DNA of 17,837 bases from contig JABYQS010000580.1 in the NCBI GenBank assembly GCA_022592435.1, forward strand, positions 1-17,837, in the 5' to 3' direction. Shown here in pieces: positions 8,976-17,837 of this stretch. The stretch's first letter is position 1, and each line of letters opens with the position of its first letter. A model generated the notes under the pieces. The model saw only the letters and a list, made by a program, of their open reading frames with translations, ran no database searches and was not told the origin of the DNA. The position numbers and the translations under genes are program-made. Source of the DNA: Cerioporus squamosus (taxonomy: Eukaryota > Basidiomycota > Agaricomycetes > Polyporales > Polyporaceae).

Positions 8976-10378
8976 TCACCGGAAGCAGGTGACGAGCAGC
9001 ACGTCGAGTCCCGTCTCCTTGACGGTCTTGACGGGCGCGCGCTTGCCGCCGCGGATCTCGCGCATGAGCGCGGAGCGGTTCGGGTGCATGACGCCGCGCA
9101 GGGCGTCGATGCCCTGCGAGCGCACAGCGAGGTAGTCGCGGACGTTCAGGAACACCTGCGACTTGAGCAGCGCCTTCGCGGCGCGCATCGAGTTCGGGAG
9201 CGACGGGTACTCGGCCTCGCGCGTGTCCTCGTCGTACACGGGCGAGTAGAGCCCCAGCTCGATGATAAGGGCTTGCAAGAACGCGAGCTTGGGCATGTTC
9301 GACTGGGTGGAAGGTCCGCGGAGAGGACCCTGGGTTGCGCGACAGCAATGGGTGGGAGCAAGGGGGAGAGGGATCCGACCGATGAGCAATCAGCGAGATT
9401 AAGACGAGGATAGGAGGACGTACGAGGAAACATATCGCTGCGCGCTCTGGTACAGCTCCTGGTGGACGTACGGGGACTCGCTACCCGCCTCAGACACATC
9501 GTCGACGATGGGCCTGTCACCGAGCCCTGCCACAGGGCCCGGGCACTGCGCTGCAGCCCGTGCAGCGGCCCTCTTCGCCTTCCTCCTCGCCTTGGACGGG
9601 CTATGGTGCTTCGGGCTCTCGGGCGAATAATCTGTCTTCGTCGGGACGGCGCCCGACGTCGCGGCGTTGCCAGGCGCCTGCGCAGCACGCCGTTTCCGGC
9701 CGCGCTTCTTCGGGCTCGCGTTGGGGGACGACGACGCCGCCTTGCTCTGCGAGTCACCCCTGCCACGGATGTGCACCTGGGAGACGATGCTCGCCTGGCT
9801 GAGGGAGAGCGCGGAGAAGGACTCGGTGAGGTCACTGGCGTCGGACCCCGGGCTCCGGGGCCGGCTCATGAGCACGAACTCATCGTCGGAGAAGGATGCG
9901 GGAGTGCGCGGCTCGCCGCGCTGCGAGCGGAAGTCGGCAGAGGAGAGGGAGAGGTCGGAGAAGGAGAGGAGGATCTCGTCGTCTGAGGAGCCGTCGTCGT
10001 CCGAGGCGGTCCCATAGGAGCCCTCCGAGCCCGAGGAGACTCGCGAGCCGGTGCGCGAGTGCGAGAAGAAGTCGTACGACGAGAGCGACGAGCCCGGCGA
10101 GAGGGGCGCGGATTGAAGAGGACATGGCTGCTGCTGCCTGGTGAAGGGAAGGATCTCAAGAGAGGGAAAGGCGGGGGCCTGGGACCGCTTGTGTTACTGT
10201 TTATGAATCTTCCGGAGGTGAGATAGGATGCAAAATGTACTCCGATCGCACACGAGGGCGCCGTCGGCCGGGTTGAACTCAGACCAGCTCGAAGGGCACG
10301 GCCTCGAGGAGGGGGAACGAGGAGCGAGGGGGACCGTCAAGGAAGGCGGATGGAGAAAGGAAGGGCAGCTGAGGACAT
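8976..10378 (-). CDS. Ser-rich basidiomycete protein of unknown function
   Basis: The main exon, 10178 (or 10187) to 9432, encodes a Ser- and Asp-rich disordered region (LSSYDFFSHSRTGSRVSSGS, TASDDDGSSDDEILLSFS, DDEFVLMSRPRSPGSDAS). It has basic clusters SPKKRGRKRR and SPSKARRKAKR that look like nuclear localisation signals. It ends EAGSESPYVHQELYQSAQRY. The last exon, 9302-8976, encodes a compact block of about 107 residues: NMPKLAFLQALIIELGLYSP, YPSLPNSMRAAKALLKSQVF, NVRDYLAVRSQGIDALRG, then KETGLDVLLVTCFR. The intron 9303-9431 has a weak donor (gtttcc); the stronger gtacgt at 9423 gives the wrong phase. The first exon (to 10285) carries SPSAFLDGPPRSSFPLLEAV and then PFEL, but ATG 10378 is one base out of that frame, so the exact start is unresolved. 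I do not recognise the family; a nuclear regulatory role is only a guess. Confidence 0.6.
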
Positions 10379-10606
10379 GTGCGCGCAGGCGAGGCAGCGG
10401 CGAGGTGGCTTTAGTAGCCCTGCCGGTCCCCGCATCTGATAGAGACCCCGTCCGCATTCCTATCCTGCGCCTCGATCGTCTCCAAGCCACAGCCAATCTC
10501 TCCGATATTCTCTCCCAGATCGCTGCATTGCCTCTCATATAACAATAGACATGGGAAGCGTCGCGCTCCCAATACAGGCCCTCGTACCTGACTGGCGCTG
10601 GCCGTC

Positions 10607-12818
10607 TCACCGTATCCTCCAGTAGACTACTGAGTTATTCCACCCTGCAACTGCACGCTGCTCGACCTCGACACCCTTCTTCCACACCCTGCCCTGCATG
10701 TCCAGAACCTCATCTGCACGCTTAGACTGGAGCATAAAGCGACCGCCCTCCACGGTCTCGATCAACGTCGGCGTGGACTGGCTTCCCCGCTTGCCTATGC
10801 CCAGCTGGTAGTCGAAGTTCGCGCCCCAGGCCATCACGTCCCTCCCGTTCGCTCCAGGGCCCGCATGTCTGCGTGTATCAAGCGTGAGCAGTACATGTCC
10901 CGTCGGCGAGATGGAGATCGTCTCAGGGACTATAGGCTGAAGGTTTTTGTGGTATTCGCTATCTGTAAGGCAAGTAGCGTCAGCCAATGATCTCATAGTA
11001 CACGAGGACGTCCAGGGCCGACAGCGTGTTGTGGCGCACGACTTACATTCCAGCAATCCGCTGACGTTCTTGGCACGGACCGGTGATGATTGGGCATTGC
11101 TGTACTGAGCGTTGCCCAAACCACCGTACTGGCCATTTCCGCAGGCGAGAATGTCGATGTACGGAATACCAGAGCCATCTGCTCTCTGAACCTCGAACAT
11201 AGTGAGGTCACCACCTGACGATACATGCATCAGCTCCCTTCGCACGTAAAAGCGTGTACTGATGCAGAACTCACCAGCAAATATATCCAGGCATGTTGTC
11301 CTCGTGCTCCCAGGCGTCATCCTCCACAGGATCACCTCTGTGGGCACAGTGATGGTGTCTAAGGTAATATTTCCACCGAGACCGATCTGCCTGAAAGTAC
11401 TGCGTCAGGCAACGACGCCACATGGTAATGAAAGAAAGACTCGGATGCACACCCGTATTCATTCGCACCCCATCCAAGCACCTTGCCATCAGGCGTCTTG
11501 ACGAAGCTGCTTCGTCCCCCTGCAGCAATGCGGTCGACCTTGACTCCCTTCAGCGCAGGAATCTCAAACAACCGGTCGGACCACCTGATGTTGCTCTCGT
11601 CCAGTCCAGCAGCGGCAGCCTCCTTGCCAATGAAGGCCTCCGTCAGCCTGGGCGCAGAGCCAATAGGCCGGATGGCAGGGCTCGACTTCGCATAGGGGTC
11701 AGCGATGGATTTTGGCGTCAACTCCAGCGGCACACGAGGATGCTGATGCGGTAGGTGGACTTGCTTCACGTCTTCAGGGGCTGGAACGTCGCACTTGCGC
11801 AACCCAAGCTGGCCATGCGAGTTCGCGTTGAGTGTGATGGGGTGGGCAAAGGTGCGCCCATCAGATGTGAGAGCCAAAAGATGGTCTGAACCTGCCGATA
11901 TCTGTACGAACCTGCCGAACACAACGTCATTTCTCTGCTAGCCGCATCAGGGGGTGAAGCGTGCCTACCGCTCTCCTCGCTTGAGCTTCTCGTTAGGGGT
12001 GACTTCGGCGAAATCGACTTGCTCCTCCTCGCCCCAGAGCCAGCCGGTGCCCCACCAAGGCGTACTTGCAGGTGTCTGTGCGCCGCTTGGAAGAGCCTGA
12101 TCCGCCTGACGTGAAGACAGCACATAAACGCGTCCCGAGGCCGAAAGAGCGAACACGCGAGACCGGGTGAGTTGCAGTTGGGTGATATTCTGTCGGGCAC
12201 AGGAGAGGGATTGACGTCAAGACGAGGTGAAAGAGGGCTAGAACGCCGGCGCACCTTTCCCTTCAGCGTGAGTTGCGGTCGCGCACGCGAAGACCCAGGC
12301 TCCTTGCCAAAGAACCCATCTCCCCACTGATAGACATCCCCTCGCGCATCTATGCATGCGGCGTGATCCTCGTGCAGCGCCAGGTCTCTCAAGGCAACGT
12401 TCTTGAACCAGTCCGACGACGTGGGGACGCGTATTGACTCCGGCAGCTCGTCATCGAGCAGATGCTTCCTATGTCACGACATGTTAGCATTCGTAACACC
12501 AGGCAGTGGCGGACACACATACTTGTTCGATCCCCATACCAGCGCAGACAGTCCCTCATCCTCGACAACGGTCTTCGCTGACGCGTTCGCAGCCTTGACT
12601 GTGGATTCCGGCGAAGATGGCGCGTCGTTATGTATCACGCTTGCATTGCAGGTGTTGTACCAGAGCGTGCCAGCAGCAACTGAAGACGTGACCAGAGCAT
12701 ACACGAGCTTGCTGCGCTGAGTATTCCGAGCTGCGTGCGAGAACAGTCTTCTGCTGCCAGCAACGCGCACGGGCGCAGCAGCTGTGTTGCCCAACGCGCG
12801 ACTCGTTCCTCTGATCAT
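10607..12818 (-). CDS. FMP25: FMP25-like mitochondrial RCC1-repeat protein (complex III assembly)
   Basis: Seven exons: 12818-12523, 12468-12255, 12189-11969, 11911-11453, 11390-11275, 11214-11047 and 10962-10607. The GT-AG introns are 54-84 nt, all in phase (first branch site tgctaac), giving 609 residues with no breaks. The N-terminus is Arg/Ala-rich (MIRGTSRALGNTAAAPVRVA, then GSRRLFSHAARNTQR) like a mitochondrial presequence, then one likely membrane span (LVYALVTSSVAAGTLWYN). RCC1-type propeller blades follow: LVWGSNKY, DVYQWGDGFFGK, ISAGSDHLLALTSDGRTF, RIAAGGRSSFVKTPDGKVLG with WGANEYGQIGLG, DILACGNGQYGGLGN, and DVMAWGANFDYQLGIGKRG. In yeast Fmp25 (583 residues) the same layout serves assembly of the cytochrome bc1 complex in the inner membrane. 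The match is by architecture and motifs; other mitochondrial RCC1 proteins are the main alternative. Confidence 0.83.
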
Positions 12819-13167
12819 CAGGATTCGTAGAGGGAGAAAATGGAGTTGAGACAGCTGGGAGAGGACTAGAAAGTCAGAGATGAGGAGAGTGCCGCTTGGA
12901 GTGCCGCGTAAGTACTAGTCTAGTGCGTGCCGGATACGGCAGCGAATCGGGATGGCGGGATTCCCCGCCGCTGTGACGTCCGCGCCGTCACATTATACCA
13001 GACCAGGCTTTTCTTTCTCCGCATCTGCCATCCACCGCACGATGTACTTATATGCTCGCTTATTCTGACGATATGGGTCGCTTCAAGTTGAGGTCCCGGC
13101 CGACGCATCCGGATTCACTCAAGCTACGTTGTTCTGTAGTAGGCGGCGCCGCGGGATATTCAAATTG
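12819..13167. other. Intergenic/promoter region of the FMP25-like gene
   Basis: About 350 bases lie upstream of ATG 12818 and downstream of the membrane-protein gene. No gene is seen. It contains the inverted repeat described separately. Confidence 0.45.
12973..12991. promoter_or_regulatory. Inverted repeat with CRE-like TGACGTC
   Basis: The sequence gtgacg-tccgcgc-cgtcac forms a perfect 6-bp inverted repeat with a 7-bp spacer and includes TGACGTC, close to the ATF/CREB bZIP site TGACGTCA. It lies about 155 bp upstream of the FMP25-like start. A bZIP site is plausible, but function is inferred from position and sequence only. Confidence 0.35.
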
Positions 13168-14537
13168 CTATTGTCGTTGCACACCTTCGCGGCCTAGGCG
13201 TTCATGATGGCATACGATGTCGAGCTCGAATTGGTACGTATCGACTCTGACCGCGGTAGATGTCCCTATCGTGTTTTTTCCTCGGTCAGCGGTATTGGCG
13301 GGAGTCTTTTGCACCATCTGGGATTGCAATCCGATACATGAATTGGTAGTTCGATCACTCGAGAATATGACTAGTTCGCCTTTCGTTCCTGCAATGCTAG
13401 ACCAGAGATGTCTGGTCTGAAGAGATAGATATGTATACTCACCGAATTCACGCATCCCCACAAACCGATAGCACAAGTCACTGGTCTTCTGGGATCCACG
13501 TCCAGCCGCATCGTCGTGGTCTGTGGATAGAAAGTCATATGAGATATTGGTATCGCTTTGATCCGTGGACGCTCACCATTAGACGAGCTTCGATGGTCGA
13601 TGGTGCTCGCAATTATTTCCAGGGCATTCATCTCTCCCGTCCTCGTCGCTCTCGCAGTCAGGATCCTCGAAGTTATCCCGCGCCAAACGGCCCTGCGACA
13701 CGAGCCAGACGCGGACGACATAGATGGTGAATTTTCCGACCAGCATGGACGTGATTGCCTGGCTGGGAGCGAGTATGGGCCCGGGAACGGGGTCGCTGCC
13801 AGTCGGAAGCCGGGCGACAATGAAAGTGAGAGCTACGCCCACGGCCTTGAGTATGTGGAGGAGAGCCACCCGAATGACTGAAGGTCCGACCAGCATGGAC
13901 GTGATTGCCTGGCTGGGAGCGAGTATGGGCCCGGGAACGGGGTCGCTGCCAGTCGGAAGCCGGGCGACAATGAAAGTGAGAGCTACGCCCACGGCCTTGA
14001 GTATGTGGAGGAGAGCCACCCGAATGACTGAAGGCCCGTTCCAAGCACCGATCTTCCCGACGCAGTATGCATCGTACAGCCTGTGGAGTAGGTCGACGGG
14101 GCACTGTGTGAAACAGAGCGCGAGAAGGAGGGGTGTGAGGAAGCGCAGGAAGGAAAGCGCGAGGATGATCCATGCGTATGTGGCCGAGATAGCTAGCGTC
14201 ATGGGTTGAGACGTCGCGGGTAGGAGTCGCCAGATGATGGGATGCAGGACAATATGGCCAGTCCCAGCGGCACGGAGCACATGTCGATGATGGCCTCGGT
14301 AAGGAGAATGTGTACGCCGTTGCAGAGTGCAGCAACGATCCGCCAGCGGAGCTCCCTGCCGAACGACTCCGATCTCGCGAAGATCTGATGTCTGGTACGA
14401 CTGTCGGGGATTGTACGAGGTGTCGACGCGGACGAGGGCGCATCGCCGTTGCCCTTCGATCCCGTGCGGCTGGCTGCGTCCCTTGCTGGCGTAGGCGTAA
14501 GCATGATGATGTTGACACGCGCTGTGGCGGCTGTCAA
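13168..14537 (-). CDS. Multi-span membrane protein, paralog A, with internal duplication
   Basis: Coding starts at or upstream of 14537 (MTAATARVNIIMLTPTPARD). A Ser-rich segment leads to hydrophobic spans (ELRWRIVAALCNGVHILLTE and AIIDMCSVPLGLAILSC; MTLAISATYAWIILALSFLR, FLTPLLLALCF; VIRVALLHILKAVGVALTFI). A 50-residue unit (GPSVIRVALLHILKAV to SQAITSMLV) occurs twice because of the 150-bp repeat. Further on come ILTARATRTGEMNALEII, ASTIDHRSSSN, a soluble tail (SDLCYRFVGMREF; TKGELVIFSSDRTTNSCIG) and stop 13168. Introns 13521-13576 and 13389-13442 are clean and in phase. The frame breaks by one base near 14203 (RRLNP to MTLAIS) and again near 13690. The product is presumably an integral membrane protein of unknown function, with the same layout as paralogs B and C. 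Upstream exons may lie in 14631-15230. Confidence 0.55.
13735..14034. repeat. Perfect 150-bp tandem duplication
   Basis: Copies 13735-13884 and 13885-14034 are identical over the full 150 bp as read here. The unit is a multiple of three, so on the minus strand it adds 50 residues (one hydrophobic span plus the loop PTGSDPVPGPILAPSQ) to paralog A without breaking the frame. Confidence 0.95.
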
Positions 14538-14630
14538 TCAGGGAGGCCGGGATGATCGTGACATGGACGCATACCTGTTGCGGTAGGAGGAGGGCGGGGT
14601 GGTTTGCGGTCTGAGAGCTTGCTTGCATGC

Positions 14631-15230
14631 TTAAATACGCAGACGCGACCAGCGACCGGACGGCCCAAACGGTTCAGACGTTACCTCCTTTGCATCCAGA
14701 TATTCGCATATCGCTCGTCTCGACAGTTGTGCCGTCGCATTGTGGACCTGGAACTCAGCCCGAGGAGACAGAGATGGATCGCTCGGCGTCCGGCATGCGA
14801 TATCTGGACAGAACGAGCGCACAGGCCCTTGGACGATCGGCCGCGCGTCCGTGGTGTGCGGATGATGTGTGTGATCACGGTGCAGGCGGCGAGGAACTGG
14901 CGACCTCTACCCATCTGTTCCGCCCGATGTTCTCTGCCATGGGCGAGGTGCCGCATGACGCCCCTCGCATCTTCTCCGGGTTCTGCATAGACCTTCGGAT
15001 GCGATATGACGATACAGACGAAGGCTTCTGCGTCAATGTGAGCACACCTGAGACACGATCTGGGAATTATGTTCAGCGCGCTTCGGTGCGGGGCGGGATT
15101 GACTTGCTCTGCCATTGAAGAGAGCCTGGTCGATAGGTGACCAGCGCCGCACAGAGCAACGGCCCTGCACGCAAGGAAGCGGACGGAGTTGGGCATCGCA
15201 GCAGTAATGCTTGCGAGAGAAAGATGCCAC
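14631..15230 (-). other. Possible upstream exons of paralog A, not resolved
   Basis: On the minus strand, 14822-14690 reads SFCPDIACRTPSDPSLSPRA, EFQVHNATAQLSRRAICEYL and DAKE before a donor (gtaacg). This has a protein-like composition and a position comparable to the soluble first exon of paralog C, which also ends in a Glu before its donor. Further up, frames starting at 15220-15230 (MPNSVRFLACRAVALCGAGH or MASFSRKHYCCDAQLRP) overlap and cannot be chosen between. No consistent splice model was found. Confidence 0.3.
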
Positions 15231-15594
15231 CCTATCTCCTGCACGCTTCTCTCGTCAGCCAGATACTGATTGTACCTGGTGGGGAACAAATGATTCAATT
15301 GCACGTTCTAATGACGAAAAATCTGGGTACCCACACGAGCTGCGCTTTAAGAAATCAACCAGCGGTGGCAGTCCCGGCAGCACGTAAGCACTGAATGCCT
15401 AGGTCTTGCGTCGCTGCCAGTGCTGTATTGCGGCCCAGTTATTAAACAACAGCAAAGTCACTACCAGCTATGTTGTGGCTTTTGCCTTCGACCTACGGCT
15501 TAGATAGTCAGAGGCTTGCTTCCGAATTATCAGACCCATCATGTTCAAGTTCTTTCGACTGAACGTGTCTGGAAGTCATGACATACGCAAATAT
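15231..15594. other. Intergenic between paralogs A and B
   Basis: This is a relatively AT-rich stretch without a supported gene. It is probably the 3' flank of paralog B and upstream sequence of paralog A. Confidence 0.45.
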
Positions 15595-16226
15595 CTACCG
15601 TGTCGGAGTATCGCCCCTCCATGATTTCTCCGCAGAGAAATATCCAGTCTCTACTTCCGCCTCCGTATCTGGCTGGGCGCTGGGACGCGAAACGCGCTCC
15701 GCCGCAAGTAACGCCAGCCTTCCAACGAAACTTGCCAGCGCAGCATTCCTCGCCCCTAGGCAGCTTCCTGGATCAAGCTCCAAGAAGATAGCATCGCAAA
15801 GCAGCGATCCCATGGGTGCCGCAGATACCATCCAAGCCTGCCATAGGAGGGCGTGGACGCGTGGTGGCACGGGTCGGGAGAGACATCGCGATACTGGGGT
15901 CGCTTCGGTCTGTCGTGTTTCGGAGGACCCTATTCCGCACGAAGTACGCCCTTCGGGAGATAGAATCGTCGCGAGAAGGAGAGGGATGACGAGGACCGAA
16001 GAGCCGATGATGGCGAGGCGTAGGGTGGTGACGAAGTCGGCGTCAACGAAGGCATGGGAAGAAGCAGGGTATACGGGAATCCAGCGCAGGGCGACATGAC
16101 CGAGGAGGATCGCACAGATATTGTGACGGTGGCCGTGACGCTGGTGATGAGAGATAGCAGCACCGTCATCGTCGTTCCCGACTTCAGTACGGAGGTCTTG
16201 GGCCACGATTCGGGCTCGCCGTCACC
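15595..16226 (-). CDS. Multi-span membrane protein, paralog B
   Basis: From 16226 the minus strand reads DGEPESWPKTSVLKSGTT, then a membrane span MTVLLSLITSVTATVTI. After a one-base loss near 16120 it continues CAILLGHVALRWIPVYPASS, HAFVDADFVTTLRLAIIGSS with VLVIPLLLATIL, a hydrophilic loop, HALLWQAWMVSAAPMGSLLC, and a charged tail ending GDTPTR at stop 15597-15595. It aligns with paralog C in three places: acidic DGE segment, NxxxxxxGH second span, and the LLWxxWMV third span (LLWQAWMV here, LLWHVWMV in C). The start is not fixed; ATG 16284 lies in another frame, and an acceptor near 16216-16230 could begin this exon. The function is unknown; integral membrane localisation is inferred from three to four hydrophobic segments. 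Confidence 0.5.
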
Positions 16227-16284
16227 TCAACATCGGCAGGGAGTGTCGCATGTCGTTCGATGACTGCGGATGTATATGACCCAT

Positions 16285-16849
16285 GATTGCGGGCAGTCGA
16301 CTCGGATGGATGACGAGCCGATAACTGGTGTAGAGTACTTAGCCGGTTACTACTGAGAAGCGAAGAAGCTATATGCAACCACGACAACGTAAGGTGAGTC
16401 AGAGGCAAGGTGCAACCCGCTGTGGAGCAGCCCAGCATGGCGAAGCAGAGAGCGGTGATAGTACGCCTGCGAGAATTCTCGCCCAAGATGGACAGTTACT
16501 TACTCACACTTACGAACACCCACGTCACTCACCCGCGATACTCATGATACCTGATTCTTCAGGACGCTTGTACAGTCCGCGGCCCGTTTCACCTCTTTTG
16601 CTCTGACAAGTCCATGACCGAGGTGCGATTCATTCTTGATGACTATAACCAAACTGGGGTTTGCTGGGTGGAGAATAATGGTGGTTGAGCGAGAGTTGCC
16701 GAATTGGGGCGCCTGATCAGTGATGACGCGTACCGCCACCCGACTGATGGCGTCGCCGCTGAGTACTCCGCTGAGTCCGCTGAGTTATTACCACCATGGC
16801 AGTAACCCCCATCTGTCGTTGTCCGAGGAGTCCGTGAATCGCCACAATG
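16285..16849. other. Region between paralogs B and C, no supported gene
   Basis: It probably contains the 5' part or promoter of paralog B. A minus-strand frame at 16739-16542 (HPANPSLVIVIKNESHLGHG) might be a remnant of a soluble first exon like that of paralog C, but no splice path joins it to B. Confidence 0.35.
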
Positions 16850-17837
16850 TCATATATCCTCTTCAGTGCGAGTTTTCACCTCCGCAACATCACTCGCCGT
16901 CTCTCTGTCCCTCGATTCAGCGCTCAGCCGGCGCACCGAAGAGCTCCGACTCAGACTGCTGAGTTGCCGCGTCCAGAGGTGCTTCGAGTATCCTTGCTCG
17001 CGAGCCAGAGTGCTCGAGGAAACGGCGGTTGCGATGGACACCTCCACATACGCAGGTGCCTTTTCGAGTCAGGATAGAGGGTCTCGTAGATGACGGATCC
17101 GATAAGTCCCGTAGCGACCATCCAAACATGCCATAGGAGTGTCTTCGGGTGCGGTGGCGCAAGGCGCGACGATCTCAGAGCATAATTTAGTCGATCACAG
17201 CCCTGAGAGTGACTAGGGACCTCATCTTCATCCCGATCACGAACCAAAGACCACCAGTTATTAATGATATAGGGATAGCGAGGAACGGCTGTCCCAAGCG
17301 CAGCGATTACGATCGTCGGCATCATCCTTGAAGCAACGAAGGGGCGTCGAAAGGGGAAGAGGCTGGCGGGTATGGGAAGGAGGCGGGGGAGAAGGTGCCC
17401 ACCGAAAACAATGACCACATTGTAGATGCCGAATGCTATGCAGGTCGAGATTGACAACCGAAATGCCACGGACAATCCTCCCGGTTGCTTCACCATGTTA
17501 GTTAGCTCGTCGGTTTCTCCATCAGTCGTCGTACTACCGGCGAAGGACGTGCCTTCTCCGTCGGGTATGGGAAGGCACTGAAGCAGCACTGGCCTCCAAG
17601 TCAACCGCGGACGCCATCATGAAGTGAGTGTTATATGCAGCTGTTGAGAATTGCGATTGAATTTCAGTATAATGTATCAGGTCATGTAAGGCACGTTGCT
17701 CACCTCTTGAATGATCGTAGGAGTCACGCTGGGGACCGTATCTGCGGCAGCGGGGTTGGAAAAGACACACCCCCACGATACCATCTGGATAGGTCCTGAC
17801 AGCTTGGGAACGTTCGGCTCGTCAACAACTCTATGAC
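16850..17837 (-). CDS. Multi-span membrane protein, paralog C, 5' partial
   Basis: The gene runs off the right edge. The exon 17837-17704 reads DEPNVPKLSGPIQMVSWGCV, then FSNPAAADTVPSVTPTIIQE, to donor gtgagc. A 126-nt intron (17578-17703) joins in phase to CLPIPDGEGTSFAGS, TTTDGETDELTNMVKQPGG and spans LSVAFRLSISTCIAFGIYNV, VIVFGGHLLPRLLPIPASLF, RMMPTIVIAALGTAVPRYP. Then come the polar loop WSLVRDRDEDEVPSHSQG and LLWHVWMVATGLIGSVIYET. One base appears lost near 17068, after which a charged C-terminal tail (LEKAPAYVEVSIATAVSSS, LSSLSRSSSVRRLSAESRDR) runs to DVAEVKTRTEEDI and stop 16850-16852. Without the shift, the frame ends earlier at about 16951. An alternative exon start near 17640 carries MMASAVDLEASAASVPSHT. 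The membrane localisation is inferred and the family unrecognised. Confidence 0.55.

Noticed and set aside
9146..9835. 229-residue R/P-rich minus-strand frame
   Set aside because: It is another frame of the Ser-rich gene; the composition (S, R, P, A, T) is typical of a shadow and it spans an intron.
13412..13442. A 31-nt intron in paralog A giving a short C-terminus (DISGLALQERKAN)
   Set aside because: It is too short for splicing; the 54-nt intron 13389-13442 is in phase and leads to a longer, protein-like tail.
17578..17640. A frameshift in paralog C between SVPSHT and DGEGTSF
   Set aside because: A 126-nt intron (17578-17703) joins the two exons in phase, so no break is needed there.
1..17837. 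CRISPR array, rRNA or tRNA genes, transposase or long terminal repeats
   Set aside because: I looked for spaced repeats, cloverleaf-like segments, transposase or reverse-transcriptase motifs and terminal repeats, and saw none apart from the 150-bp tandem duplication.

Overview
The window reads as nuclear DNA of a filamentous basidiomycete, most likely an Agaricomycete close to the Polyporales. The basis is: moderately GC-rich coding DNA, many short GT-AG introns (about 54-65 nt, a few 84-130 nt) with CTAAC/CTGAC-type branch sites, an F-box protein of the style expanded in polypores, a mitochondrial RCC1-repeat protein like yeast Fmp25, and secreted RlpA/expansin-like proteins with Ser/Thr tails. 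The species assignment is inference; no search was run.

Layout, left to right. (1) Positions 1-7828 hold three plus-strand members of one secreted double-psi beta-barrel (RlpA-like/expansin-like) family: a 3' partial copy (1-282), a copy with two single-base frame breaks (1657-2592) and an intact 283-residue copy (6754-7828). Between them on the minus strand lie a weakly supported small spliced gene (738-1205), an F-box protein gene (5263-3636) and a degenerate coding fragment (6110-5971). (2) Positions 8976-10378 (minus) hold a Ser-rich protein of unknown function with a conserved C-terminal block. (3) Positions 10607-12818 (minus) hold a clean seven-exon gene for a 609-residue mitochondrial RCC1-repeat protein resembling FMP25, a complex III assembly factor in yeast. 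(4) Positions 13168-17837 (minus) hold three consecutive genes for multi-membrane-span proteins that look like diverged tandem paralogs. The first carries a perfect 150-bp in-frame tandem duplication (13735-14034). The last runs off the right edge.

How the genes relate. No shared pathway is evident. The core-type gene (FMP25-like) has no frame breaks over 1830 coding bases. The accessory families show frame breaks in many places: expansin-like copy 2, the F-box C-terminus, the 5971-6110 fragment and all three membrane-protein paralogs. That pattern suggests birth-and-decay of lineage-specific duplicated families, although uncorrected single-base sequencing errors cannot be excluded from the sequence alone. 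The most interesting signals are the tandem membrane-protein family of unknown function with its 50-residue internal duplication, and the expansin-like family with Kex2-type processing sites, a 21-nt microexon and a shared C-terminal helix behind a Ser/Thr stalk.
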